DNA from: Saprospirales bacterium GYS_P2D | GTDB lineage: Bacteria; Bacteroidota; Bacteroidia; Chitinophagales; Saprospiraceae | Direction: 5' to 3' | Assembly: GCA_009833045.1 (NCBI GenBank) | Contig: WUUP01000004.1 | Span: 1-64,000, forward strand | DNA: 64,000 nt | Shown: positions 1 through 7,545 of the stretch, piece by piece | Numbering within the stretch: position 1 is the first letter of the stretch | Layout of the letters: each line of letters begins with the position of its first letter | Made by a program: the position numbers and the translations under genes | Notes under the pieces: model-generated | The model's input: only the letters and a program-made list of their open reading frames with translations | Told to the model about the DNA's origin: nothing | Database searches by the model: none

Positions 1-119
1 ATAAGGGGCTCATCATGAAAAAACATAGCAACACTTGAAAAGACTTTACTATAAGGGACGGCCCTCAGTTTGTCCAACTGAAATGTATGTGAGCAGAGCA
101 TCACATACATTCCTTTGAG
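1..119 (+). repeat. class I repeat, copy 1 (attI-like site before cassette 1)
   Basis: A roughly 115-bp sequence that recurs near 4662-4775 and 5611-5731, each time just upstream of a cargo gene. It contains a perfect 11-bp inverted repeat, AATGTATGTGA and TCACATACATT, separated by 8 bases. It ends at a GTTAGCG box (119-125) where the next cassette begins. I infer that it is the left half of a recombination site because sequence unique to the cassette starts there. The window may cut off its left end. Confidence 0.6.
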
Positions 120-2186
120 TTAGCGATAATCATTTTCATGAAAGCATAAAAGAAAGAAACACACTACTTTAAGTTTGAAATTTCAAAATCAACGAATAAG
201 ATATCAATTCCTTAGTTTATTAAATAATGAGTAAGAAAACAGTTTTTATCGCTTCGTCAGGAAATGTCAAGAAACAAAATTTAATTCAACCTGTGATTGA
301 TGTTTTAGAACGGAATAATTTTATACCTAGACCATGGTATAATGAATTTAAGTCAGGAGAAATAATTATCGAAGATTTACTGAGAATTGCAAATGAAGTC
401 GATTTTGCAATCTGTATATTTTTTGATGATTTAAAAATATTGACAGTAAAGGAGAACTTTTACAGTACCGCATTTAATGTAGTATTCGAATATGGCTTAT
501 TTATTAACTGTCTTGGTAAAAGTAGGGTTCGAATTATACACTATAATGAATCTAAGATTCCATCAGATCTTGATGGAGTGGTTGTGGAAAGAGTCCGCAG
601 AAGTGGTGACTTAGATGAAATTGAACAGATTGAAATTTCAACGGAAAAAATTATTAATCAATGGATTAATATTCCATCGCTTCATAATGATAAACATGGA
701 ATAAATAAGTCTATAATATCTTATAAAAGGGGGCTAGAATCAACTTTAAGTATTATCGATGCGCAGTATAAATCAAGAGGGATAAAACAATCTTTAATAT
801 TCAATGAAGAGCTTCTTGTAAAGCTTTACATAAATGGCTTGAAAAGTGTTGAAGAAAGGTTTTGGACGACAACTTATTTATCGTCAGGTTTTTGGAGTCA
901 CAAGTCACGAGAAATTATAAACTCTAACAATGATCTTTTAAATAGATTAAGTTCGAAGCAAGATTCAAATGTAAGGCGACTTTTCCTTCTAAAAAGAGAT
1001 TATGAGGATGAATTAAGAACTTTAAGAAAAAAACTTGTTGATTATAAGAATCGTAAAGATGGCATAAAAGTATTCAAAGAATTCCAATCTAATTTTTATA
1101 GGCTACGTAACATTTGTAATCTATTTAAGGAGAATGGCTGTGAAATTAGATTTGTTCATGATTCAAATTCAATTTATAAGGAACTACAGTCATTTATATC
1201 AAAGGATGATACAGAGATAGCAATTTATGATAATTTTAGAATTGATTTTTTTGATGGAGGCGCTCGAAGAAAAATTACTGGCCTTAAAACTATAGCTAGT
1301 TATCATTTAGATTTTAGAGATATTCTTCAAAGTGCGGAAAGATATTTTGAATTCCTTTGGAATGAAGCATTAGATATCGATGTTCTTTTAGAGGACTATT
1401 CTGAAATATTTATTTACTATGAGAAGAAGATCGATTATACACTTAAAAAGTTGCTAGATTTCGATAGCGATGAGAGTACGTCCGATGCAATTTTGAAATC
1501 CTCAGAATTTGAAGTTGTATATGAACATTTAAAGTTGAATCTCAATTCAATAAAGTCCTATTTAGATATCGGTACTTGTACGGGTCGTTATTTACTAGAG
1601 TTGAAGAACATTTTAAGCGAAGAAACCATAATTTATGGGATAGATTCTGATCCAGATTGTATAGATTTCACAAAACTTAAGTTAAAGATTTATAAAAAAT
1701 TGGGCAGGAAAACTGATAATATTTTTGTGTTGCAAAAGGACATATTAAACCCTCAATTGTCTATTGATTTTGATAATTTGAACTTAATAACTTGTATGTT
1801 AGGTACGTTATCGCATTTTGGTTGGGATATCCGCAATGATGATAACTATAATGATGATTTACAGTACGCATTAATAAAAATGAAATCTCTTTTATCTGAT
1901 TCTGGACAACTAATACTAAGCAATTGGTCCGAAATTGGACTAGCAACAAAAATGCTATCTATATATAGTGATACTGATAGAAAGCTTTTACGTTCAGGAA
2001 CGGTTAGCAAAAGCGAGCTAAAGAAAAGATTGTTAGAATTAAACCTTCAATTTAAGATAGCTCAAACAAAAGATAGAAAATTAGATATATTCATTTGCAC
2101 AAAAAATAATCAAGACTATCGCTAACAAGTGACGATGACAGCATGCTTCCTTTGGTCGCACACTGCATGTCACAGCCGTCCGTCCG
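120..2186 (+). mobile_element. integron-like gene cassette 1 (TIR-methyltransferase cargo)
   Basis: The cassette runs from the G^TT junction at 119/120 to the right-hand box of the attC-like site at 2186/2187. Its 5' end, GTTAGCGATAATC, is complementary at 12 of 13 positions to GACTATCGCTAAC (2114-2126) at its own 3' end. That pairing of cassette start with its own R'' box is the structural signature of integron cassettes. It carries one gene that fills almost all of it and is much more AT-rich than the host genes around 10-15 kb. Confidence 0.75.
227..2125 (+). CDS. TIR-like nucleotide-binding domain fused to SAM-dependent methyltransferase (putative defence protein)
   Basis: A 632-residue protein. 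Residues 5-100 resemble the TIR-like domain of CD-NTase-associated protein 12 and Pycsar TIR effectors: KKTVFIASS start, PWYNEF, and AFNVVFEYGLF at 82-92 in place of the usual RDNVxFExGxF. E88 would be the NADase glutamate. Residues about 160-430 form a predicted helical and alpha/beta region, with IAIYDNFRIDFFDGG recalling sensor or PLD-like regulatory folds, which I cannot assign. From about 445 a class I methyltransferase begins (YLDIGTCTGRYLLEL, then an acidic GIDSDPD strand end). In Cap12-type systems the TIR domain degrades NAD+ when it senses a signal, so abortive defence is a reasonable inference. The substrate of the methyltransferase is unknown. The stop codon lies inside the attC R'' box, so the last residues (DYR) are encoded by recombination-site sequence. 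No CD-NTase or cyclase gene is adjacent. Confidence 0.72.
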   Translation: MSKKTVFIASSGNVKKQNLIQPVIDVLERNNFIPRPWYNEFKSGEIIIEDLLRIANEVDFAICIFFDDLKILTVKENFYSTAFNVVFEYGLFINCLGKSRVRIIHYNESKIPSDLDGVVVERVRRSGDLDEIEQIEISTEKIINQWINIPSLHNDKHGINKSIISYKRGLESTLSIIDAQYKSRGIKQSLIFNEELLVKLYINGLKSVEERFWTTTYLSSGFWSHKSREIINSNNDLLNRLSSKQDSNVRRLFLLKRDYEDELRTLRKKLVDYKNRKDGIKVFKEFQSNFYRLRNICNLFKENGCEIRFVHDSNSIYKELQSFISKDDTEIAIYDNFRIDFFDGGARRKITGLKTIASYHLDFRDILQSAERYFEFLWNEALDIDVLLEDYSEIFIYYEKKIDYTLKKLLDFDSDESTSDAILKSSEFEVVYEHLKLNLNSIKSYLDIGTCTGRYLLELKNILSEETIIYGIDSDPDCIDFTKLKLKIYKKLGRKTDNIFVLQKDILNPQLSIDFDNLNLITCMLGTLSHFGWDIRNDDNYNDDLQYALIKMKSLLSDSGQLILSNWSEIGLATKMLSIYSDTDRKLLRSGTVSKSELKKRLLELNLQFKIAQTKDRKLDIFICTKNNQDYR

Positions 2187-2192
2187 TCGAAC
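2114..2192 (+). other. attC-like recombination site A
   Basis: The R'' box CGCTAAC (2120-2126) overlaps the stop codon of the preceding gene. Imperfect arms follow (ATGACAGCATGC and GCATGTCAC) around a TTCC..TGGTCGCAC centre that recurs in other sites here. The right box GTCGAAC is at 2186-2192. The sequence to the right (GAACAAACCGCACCC) is identical to that beyond site C at 7008, so both arrays end at the same kind of flank. Confidence 0.7.
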
Positions 2193-2213
2193 AAACCGCA
2201 CCCTAATAAATCC

Positions 2214-2267
2214 TTGACTGACAGTATGTTATACTATTTTTGATAAGGTAAAATAGACTTATCAAAA
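2214..2267 (+). promoter_or_regulatory. promoter and palindrome of the integrase remnant, copy 1
   Basis: TTG (2214-2216), 18 bases, then TATTTTTG (2235-2242) matches the Bacteroidota -33/-7 promoter pattern. A perfect 10-bp inverted repeat, TTTTGATAAG (2238-2247) and CTTATCAAAA (2258-2267), overlaps the -7 box and could be an operator. The same arrangement is conserved at 7033-7086. Confidence 0.6.
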
Positions 2268-2277
2268 TCAGGAAAAC

Positions 2278-2510
2278 ATAGAATCCAGAAAGCCGATCAA
2301 TACCCCAATCCCAGGTGAATATGAAGAGATCTATCAGCAAGATGAGGATAACATGCTGCTGAAGAACTACGCTCTCTCTACGATCAAGACATATCTGAGT
2401 AACTATTGAAAATACATAAAATGGTGTGGCACAAATGAGGTACCCGATCCCTATGTCCGAGATGGGGTGATGAAGTATTTGCGCTACCGCTCTCAGCCCT
2501 GGCCTGCCAT
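2278..2510 (+). pseudogene. decayed tyrosine recombinase, N-terminal fragment (copy 1)
   Basis: Closely similar to the recombinase fragment at 7097-7330 (GEYEEIYQQ, LLKNYA.STIKTYL), which is the SAM-like core-binding domain of tyrosine recombinases. Here the start ATG has become ATA (2278-2280) and an in-frame TGA lies at 2407-2409, so it is dead. The middle of the same gene seems to reappear at 4371-4500, which suggests that the TetR/AlkB segment interrupts one recombinase copy. Confidence 0.75.
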
Positions 2511-2600
2511 ACCCTCAGCTATTGGTATTTGGTTACAAGCTGATTTTATTCTGAAGTACCCTTATTTTCATGACATAAAGTGTCTTAGCTGGCTTTTCGG

Positions 2601-3164
2601 ATGAAATCATACTTGAAAATGACAAAACGATTGAATAGGATAAATACAGGATATAATCAGATATCTGAAATCAGGTTTGAAGGGTTAAACGTTGAGTTGC
2701 TGGCAAATAGGATGTCCAGTAGTAAGTCTTCTTTTTATCATTATTTTGGTGGCCTCGATGAATTCAAGATGGAATTGTTTCAACATCACTTGCGAAAAGC
2801 GGAGGAATTATCACAAAAAATAAAGGAGAGTAAAAGCTTAATCCCTGATTTAGTCAACATTTTCATACTTGACAGGGAGGATATTTTATTTCATAAACAA
2901 GTACGAATATTTCGAGAAGATAAAATTTTCAGAGAGTGTTTTGAAAAAGCTTACGAAAAAGTAGAACATGCAATACTTGAAAAATGGATAAATCATTTAG
3001 CATTACAAAATCGCCCGATGTTTGCTAAATCTCTTTTGGGATTAGTCTCTGATAATTTTCTGCTGAGAATAACCAACCAGAGTTTTAATCATGCATGGCT
3101 AAAGGATTATATAAACGAGTTGTCTTATTTGGTAGCCCAAATGAAAACCTCTGATGAAACTTGA
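2601..3164 (+). CDS. TetR/AcrR family transcriptional regulator
   Basis: A 187-residue protein. The N-terminal helix-turn-helix, LLANRMSSSKSSFYHYFGG followed by LDEFKMELFQHHL, matches the TetR DNA-binding domain (family knowledge). The rest is an all-helical ligand-binding region without a recognisable ligand signature. A second possible start is the ATG at 2619. A perfect stem directly follows the stop. The alkB-like gene downstream on the same strand is its likely target or partner by position, but no operator was identified. It is AT-rich like the cassette genes and lies between two recombinase remnants, which suggests transfer. Confidence 0.72.
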   Translation: MKSYLKMTKRLNRINTGYNQISEIRFEGLNVELLANRMSSSKSSFYHYFGGLDEFKMELFQHHLRKAEELSQKIKESKSLIPDLVNIFILDREDILFHKQVRIFREDKIFRECFEKAYEKVEHAILEKWINHLALQNRPMFAKSLLGLVSDNFLLRITNQSFNHAWLKDYINELSYLVAQMKTSDET

Positions 3165-3186
3165 TTTTGGACGGTAGCGTCCAAAA
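3165..3186 (+). terminator. hairpin after the TetR gene
   Basis: Perfect 9-bp stem TTTTGGACG / CGTCCAAAA with a GTAG loop, starting at the stop codon of the regulator. There is no long T-run, so termination is likely but not certain. Confidence 0.5.
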
Positions 3187-3238
3187 GGATAAAGGATCTC
3201 AAAGTACGTTTGTATTATAATTCATATAATGATGTCCT

Positions 3239-4291
3239 ATGAAGCTCAGTTATTTTAAATACTTATGTGCTTATCTCGTGCCTGTTATGGTCATTTTCTC
3301 CTTGCATTTGGGAGGTCTTTATTCTTATAGTGCTTTAATTTTTGTTTTTGGTTTTGTTCCATTTGTTGAATAATTCACATCGGTGGATACTTCAAATATG
3401 AATGAAGTAGAAGAAGCTATGGCTAAAGATGATCGATTTTATGACTATTTGCTTTACCTGCTGGTTCCATTTCAATACCTAATTCTTGCCTATTTTCTTT
3501 ACAGAATTAGTACACCAAACCTTGAAGTATATGAGATCATCGGGATGACAACTGCGTTGGGAATGGCTTGTGGGTTGTCCATCAATAATGCACATGAATT
3601 GGGACATAGGAGTACTGTATATGAACAATTTATGAGCAAGCTTCTTCTGATGTCCACCTTGTATATGCACTTTTTTATAGAACACAATAGAGGTCACCAT
3701 CTTCGTGTTGCTACAGAGGAAGATCCCGCTTCAAGTCGATATGGGGAAGTAGTCTATTTATTTTATTTCAGAACTATCTATTTCAGTTGGATATCTGCTT
3801 GGGAGTTAGAAACGAAACGACTCAAAAAAGCTGGGAAAAGAGTGCTTAGTTTTCACAATGAAATGTTGCTTTTTCAAATCATTCAAACAGCCTTAATTTC
3901 AACTATAGGTGTATTGTTTGGCTTAAAGACCTTAATCTTATTTATTGTAGGAGCACTTATTGGGATTTTGATGCTTGAGACTGTCAACTACATTGAGCAT
4001 TATGGTCTCCAAAGGAAAAAAATTGGGAAACGATATGAAAGAACATTACCTATTCACTCCTGGAATTCGAGTCATCCGTTCGGACGAATGGTCTTGTTAG
4101 AACTATCTCGTCACTCTGACCATCATTATATGGCCAATCGTAAATATCAATTGCTACGGCATTTTGATGAAAGTCCACAAATGCCAACTGGCTATCCCGG
4201 CATGATGTTATTAGCATTGATACCCCCAATCTGGTTTAAAATCATGAACAAACAAATTGATAAATACCACGCTACTATCAGCGAATTTTAG
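3239..4291 (+). pseudogene. alkB: alkane 1-monooxygenase (AlkB-like) with in-frame stop at codon 45
   Basis: Reading from ATG 3239 gives MKLSYFKYLCAYLVP and a hydrophobic N-terminus, then a TAA (3371-3373), then the rest of the protein in the same frame. The downstream part (GTG 3383 to 4291, 302 residues) is intact and carries the integral-membrane di-iron histidine boxes: HELGH (71-75), EHNRGHH (100-106), NYIEHYGL (202-209) and SRHSDHH (242-248). AlkB hydroxylates medium-chain alkanes in the inner membrane with rubredoxin as electron donor. No rubredoxin gene is nearby. The N-terminal part has the start of the family's first membrane segments, so a product starting at 3383 would lack about 48 residues and may be inactive. 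Reinitiation, readthrough or a sequencing error are alternatives. Confidence 0.75.
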
Positions 4292-4370
4292 AGAGAGTAA
4301 ATTGCTGTGAATAAACGCTAAAACGCTTATAGCTTTATTTATCGTCGAGCACTACTGTCAATAGAGCAAT

Positions 4371-4500
4371 TCGTGATTACTAAGCGATCACCTATGGTGT
4401 CGATGAGCATGCTTGATATCTAAGTAAAGGAACCGCTCTGCGGATGGGTGGCATGATTAATATCTATTCAGCGATGTGCAAACTATTCAGAAGCAGAGAA
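4371..4500 (+). pseudogene. decayed tyrosine recombinase, middle fragment (copy 1 continued)
   Basis: About 75 bases here (TGATTACTAAGCGATCACCT onward) are nearly identical to 7328-7408 inside the better-preserved recombinase remnant. The short part that follows resembles the YSKMRKLFRE segment there. Frames are broken. Sequence from here to about 4660 shows only tail fragments (a CCGCTCTCAGC motif shared with 2490 and 5484) and no gene. Confidence 0.6.
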
Positions 4501-4661
4501 ACGTAGTATTCTATTCTTTCATCGGTCCCGCTCTCAGCTTAGTATCGACATGCCTTAGCTATAGTAAATCGCCCGTGATACCCTCATATTTTATGGTCTG
4601 CATTTTTGCTCTTGCCAAGACCTGTTCGCCTATCTCAAAATACTTATCTTGAGAAGCGTTA

Positions 4662-4775
4662 AGAGGCGCTTTATCATGAAAATAGAAGCCAACAAGTGAA
4701 AAGTACTTCACTATAAAGGATAGCCCTCAGTTTGTCTAAAAGGAATGTATATGAGCAGTACATTCTTTAGAGCTG
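4662..4775 (+). repeat. class I repeat, copy 2
   Basis: It aligns with 1-119 and 5611-5731: TCATGAAAAtA.. start, GTGAAAAGTACTTCACTATAA, GCCCTCAGTTTGTC, then a shortened inverted repeat AATGTA..TACATT. It ends at GAGCTGTAGCC just before the cupin gene. The cassette after this copy has no complementary box that I can find, so the site is probably decayed. Confidence 0.55.
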
Positions 4776-4797
4776 TAGCCAATTTAAAATTTCGTCA

Positions 4798-5388
4798 ATG
4801 GAAAGAAGAAAATTTGTTCAAAACACTTCAATTTTTGGCAGTGCTTTATTCATTGGATGTAAGGGTAGTCCTTTAGAAACTGATTCAATAAAAGAAGAAG
4901 TCAACGCAGATACACTATACATTCCCCCGAATGACAATCGAATAAAACTTAGCTATGAACAAACGGGTGACCAATTGACAACCGTAGAACTAAAGCTTCC
5001 ACCAAAAATGTGTGGGCCAGCTCCTCATTCCCACGATGAGCTGGATGAAATAGTTCGTGTATTATCAGGTACTTTGACCGTTATGGTGGATGATACTATA
5101 GTTAAAATTCCTGAAGGTGGATGGCATTTCAGACCGAGAAAAAAGATTCACGGATTTTGGAATGAAGAAGATGTACCTGTACATTTTATAGAGATTTATC
5201 CAAATCAAAATTTTGACATAATGCTGCAAAAAATATGGGATTTACGTGAGAGATTGATTAAAAACGGGATTTCACTTGACTCCAAAGAGGCTTGGGAAAA
5301 AGTCGATAAGATTCAAGAAGAATGGGGGATTACAATGTATCACGAAAGACGTAAAGAAATAATCGACAAGTACGGACTGAGAGGTTGA
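4798..5388 (+). CDS. cupin-domain lipoprotein
   Basis: A 196-residue protein. The N-terminus MERRKFVQN followed by a hydrophobic stretch and FIGC (C21) looks like a combined twin-arginine and lipoprotein signal. Cupin motif 1 is seen at PHSHDELDEIVRVLSG (H77, H79, E84) and motif 2 at PEGGWHFRPRKKIHGFWN (H118), so a metal-binding single cupin barrel is likely. The C-terminal third is charged and helical. The substrate is unknown. It stands alone on its strand between a class I repeat and a recombinase remnant, and is AT-rich like the cassette genes. Confidence 0.7.
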   Translation: MERRKFVQNTSIFGSALFIGCKGSPLETDSIKEEVNADTLYIPPNDNRIKLSYEQTGDQLTTVELKLPPKMCGPAPHSHDELDEIVRVLSGTLTVMVDDTIVKIPEGGWHFRPRKKIHGFWNEEDVPVHFIEIYPNQNFDIMLQKIWDLRERLIKNGISLDSKEAWEKVDKIQEEWGITMYHERRKEIIDKYGLRG

Positions 5389-5409
5389 GTCTGATCTATA
5401 CCTTATCGG

Positions 5410-5500
5410 TGGTGAATTTGAAGAGATCTATCAGCCATATGAAGACTACTTGCTGCTCAAGTATTACTTTATCTATATACCGCTCTCAGCCTAATATCCC
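5410..5500 (+). pseudogene. decayed tyrosine recombinase fragment (copy 3)
   Basis: GGTGAATTTGAAGAGATCTA onward is a clear relative of 7134-7200 (GEYEEIYQQYEDYMLLKNY) and of 2312-2380. Only about 70 bases remain before the CCGCTCTCAGC tail shared with the other copies. No open frame is kept. Confidence 0.6.
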
Positions 5501-5610
5501 TATGTCCACAGCAAAGGGAAATCACCCCTGAGTCGGTCATTTTTTGCGTTTCGCATTTTCTCTCTCAACTATCGCTGTGCTCACTCAAGATAAGGATTTT
5601 GTGAGTAGCA

Positions 5611-5731
5611 AGAAGGGGCTCTTCTTCATGAAAATAGATGTAAAAACTCGAAAGACTTTAGTATAGGGTATAGCCTTCAATTTGTACAATTGAAATGTAT
5701 GTGAGTGGTACTTCCCGTATATTTCTTTTGA
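5611..5731 (+). repeat. class I repeat, copy 3
   Basis: Third copy of the 115-bp element: AAGGGGCT, CATGAAAATAGATG, AAAGACTTTAGTATAGGG, then AAATGTATGTGAG and a weakened right arm, ending at GAACTGTGCGTTACC. It precedes the SnoaL-like gene. A GTTACC box at 5739 is a possible junction, but no matching complementary box was found downstream. Confidence 0.55.
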
Positions 5732-5790
5732 ACTGTGCGTTACCAAAAAAATGAAAAAAGAACTATAAGATTGATTCAAAACATCTAAAT

Positions 5791-6231
5791 ATGAAAAAAA
5801 TTAGTTTCTTCTTAATCTGTTTTACTCTTATTAATATACTTGCATTTGAACAGTCAGATGATGAAATTGAAATCAGAGAATTAGAAAAACATTGGACGCA
5901 ATTACTTGATAAAGGAGATACGACATCATTATTGAAAATCTGGTCGGAAAACTATGTCGTTAACAATCCAAAAGGAAAAATTGTGATTCCTAAAGATATT
6001 GTCGCACTTATGAAAAGTGGGCATAAATTCCCAGCAGTTAAAAGAATTATTGAAAATATAACCTTCAATCAAGACATTGCAATTGTGATGGGCAAAGAGT
6101 TGCAACAGCCTGCAAACAAAACCATTAATCTTGAACAATGGATACCAAGGAGATTTACTAATGTTTGGATAAAAACTACAAATGGGTGGCAATTAGCAGC
6201 AAGACAGTCATCAAAAGTATTTAGTGATTAA
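5791..6231 (+). CDS. secreted SnoaL/NTF2-like (DUF4440-type) protein
   Basis: A 146-residue protein with a signal peptide (MKKISFFLICFTLINILAF) followed by an NTF2-like fold: IRELEKHWTQLLDKGDTTSLLKIWSENYVVNNPKGKI, and near the end TNVWIKTTNGWQLAARQSS, the typical DUF4440 beta-strand signature. Members range from enzymes to ligand binders, and no catalytic residues can be named here. It lies between a class I repeat and a folded site (6227-6292) that starts at its stop codon, so it is probably another cassette-type cargo gene, although the complementarity test fails for it. Confidence 0.7.
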   Translation: MKKISFFLICFTLINILAFEQSDDEIEIRELEKHWTQLLDKGDTTSLLKIWSENYVVNNPKGKIVIPKDIVALMKSGHKFPAVKRIIENITFNQDIAIVMGKELQQPANKTINLEQWIPRRFTNVWIKTTNGWQLAARQSSKVFSD

Positions 6232-6292
6232 CAATAGTCCCGATGTAGATCTTAGCTTCCCGGTCGACTGATTTTGACTATGGGACTGTTTT
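6227..6292 (+). other. attC-like hairpin B (unconfirmed)
   Basis: Starts at the stop codon of the SnoaL-like gene (GATTAAC) and folds with AACAATAGTCCC against GGGACTGTTTTT. The central TTCCCGGTCG resembles the centre of sites A, C and E. Its left box does not complement the start of the preceding gene unit (GTTACC), so it may be a decayed attC or simply a terminator with a T-rich end. Confidence 0.4.
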
Positions 6293-6352
6293 TATTACTC
6301 AGTATTTGAGCCATGCTTATCATACTATTGTATGAATCCCATGGATGGAAAG

Positions 6353-6399
6353 TAAAAAACAGATCAAAAACGTACGATTTGATCTGGTATAAACAAGTT
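6353..6399 (+). repeat. class II element, copy 1 (attI-like junction)
   Basis: A 44-bp sequence ending in GTT that aligns without gaps to 18739-18785 and 51255-51301. It contains the inverted repeat GATCAAA / TTTGATC, then GGTATAAAC, then the G^TT junction. In all three places similarity stops right after GTT and a cassette starts. Family knowledge: integron integrases cut between G and TT. Confidence 0.75.
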
Positions 6400-7005
6400 G
6401 TACGCAAGCAAGAAAATGGAAAATACAGATATGGAAATAGATAAAAAGGAATTAAGCAACAGAGAAGGTGCTCTTCAACAAGCACTTCATCTTGCCAAAA
6501 CTCCTATAATTATTAGTCTTTTTGTAACCCCTGTTCGTTTTTTACTTGAGCTTGCTGGTCTTCCTGAATACGCAATATTCTTAATTGGACTTCTCTGGCT
6601 AACCTTAGCCTTTTCCGTGTTTTGGGGAATTAAACTGTATAACGATAATAATGCATACCTTCTGCTACTGGTTAGTTTAGTTATTTTTTCACCAATTTCT
6701 CGTCTAACTGTCGTTGCAGCATGGTGGGTCGATACAAGATGGGAAATAGGAACTCATTACGGTCTATATTTTGATAACTGGCCACAGATACTATTAAATC
6801 AGGGGATTTATGGAGCACTTGTACAAATTATACCTGGCTTTGTACTTGGTTCCATAACAATTGCTATCATGCGAAACAAGAAGTCTGCATCAAAGCAAAC
6901 TTAATGATAAAGAAAATTGAAACCTTTTATGAAAGAAAAGCCAGCGTACAACATTGTATATGCGATAATGCTCCCTAAACGGTCGCACTGCGCATATATT
7001 CACCG
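6398..7005 (+). mobile_element. integron-like gene cassette 2
   Basis: A 608-bp unit from the class II junction to the right box of site C. Its first nine bases after and including G (GTTGTACGC) are perfectly complementary to GCGTACAAC at 6944-6952. It carries one membrane-protein gene. Confidence 0.8.
6416..6904 (+). CDS. small membrane protein of unknown function (cassette cargo)
   Basis: Starting at ATG 6416 the product has about 162 residues: an acidic, polar N-terminus (MENTDMEIDKKE), then about four hydrophobic segments (PIIISLFVTPVRFLLELAG; IFLIGLLWLTLAFSVFWG; AYLLLLVSLVIFSPIS; GALVQIIPGFVLGSITIAI) and a short basic tail. I do not recognise the family. A TTG at 6398 would extend the frame to the first base of the cassette, but the ATG is more credible. 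It is the only gene of its cassette and has no neighbours that hint at a role. Confidence 0.6.
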   Translation: MENTDMEIDKKELSNREGALQQALHLAKTPIIISLFVTPVRFLLELAGLPEYAIFLIGLLWLTLAFSVFWGIKLYNDNNAYLLLLVSLVIFSPISRLTVVAAWWVDTRWEIGTHYGLYFDNWPQILLNQGIYGALVQIIPGFVLGSITIAIMRNKKSASKQT

Positions 7006-7011
7006 CTGAAC
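6944..7011 (+). other. attC-like recombination site C
   Basis: The R'' box GTACAAC (6946-6952) lies in GCGTACAAC. Arms TGTATATGCG and CGCATATA flank a central CTCCCTAAACGGTCGCAC. The right box is GCTGAAC (7005-7011), and the outer AGCG/CGCT also pair. The flank to the right is the same as after site A, leading into the recombinase promoter. Confidence 0.75.
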
Positions 7012-7032
7012 AAACCGCACCCTAATAAACCA

Positions 7033-7086
7033 TTGACTGACAGCATGTTACACTATTTTTGATAAGGTAAAATAGACTTATCAAAA
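7033..7086 (+). promoter_or_regulatory. promoter and palindrome of the integrase remnant, copy 2
   Basis: TTG (7033-7035), 18 bases, TATTTTTG (7054-7061), and the perfect inverted repeat TTTTGATAAG (7057-7066) / CTTATCAAAA (7077-7086). It is almost identical to 2214-2267, better kept than the coding part it serves. Confidence 0.6.
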
Positions 7087-7096
7087 TCAATAAAAC

Positions 7097-7545
7097 ATGG
7101 AGTTCAGAGAGCCGATCACTACCCCAAACCCAGGCGAATATGAAGAGATCTATCAGCAATATGAGGACTACATGCTGCTGAAGAACTACGCTAGGTCTAC
7201 TATCAAAACTTACTTGTGTAACTATCGAAAGTACATAGAATGGAGTGAGAGGAATGAAGTGGTTGATCCTTATGTCCAGGATAGGGTGAAGGAGTACTTA
7301 CTGTACCGAGTACGGGCTGGGGTGTGGTGATTACTGAGCGATCACCTTTGGTGTCGATGAGCATGCTTGATATCTAAGTAAAGGAACCGCTCTGCGGATG
7401 GGTGGCACGAATAATACCTACTCAAAGATGCGTAAGCTATTCAGAGAGGTTCTACATCTGCCCTGGAGTATGAAAAAGCTACCCGACCGAAGAAGAAACG
7501 AATCCTACCGGAGCTGATGATGCCTTATGAGATGCGAAAAAAAAT
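7097..7545 (+). pseudogene. frameshifted tyrosine recombinase (integrase) remnant, copy 2
   Basis: 7097-7330 encodes an intact 77-residue N-terminal SAM-like domain (YEDYMLLKNYARSTIKTYL, YRKYIEW) that ends at TGA. After about 80 bases of broken frame, 7410-7465 reads NNTYSKMRKLFREVLHLPW, then a one-base frameshift, then EYEKATRPKKKRILPELMM. These are the next segments of an integron/Xer-type integrase (the RPKK..LP linker before the catalytic domain). The catalytic R-H-R-Y domain is missing altogether. It reads in the same direction as the cassette before it, unlike the divergent layout of classical integrons. IntI-specific residues would lie in the lost part, so IntI rather than XerC/D identity is inferred from the attC context. 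Confidence 0.75.

Noticed and set aside
4662-5731. Complete cassettes behind class I copies 2 and 3
   Set aside because: No complementary R'' box was found downstream of either copy; the sites look decayed.
6227-6292. Full attC status for the hairpin after the SnoaL-like gene
   Set aside because: The left box does not complement the start of the preceding unit (GTTACC), so it is kept only as attC-like.
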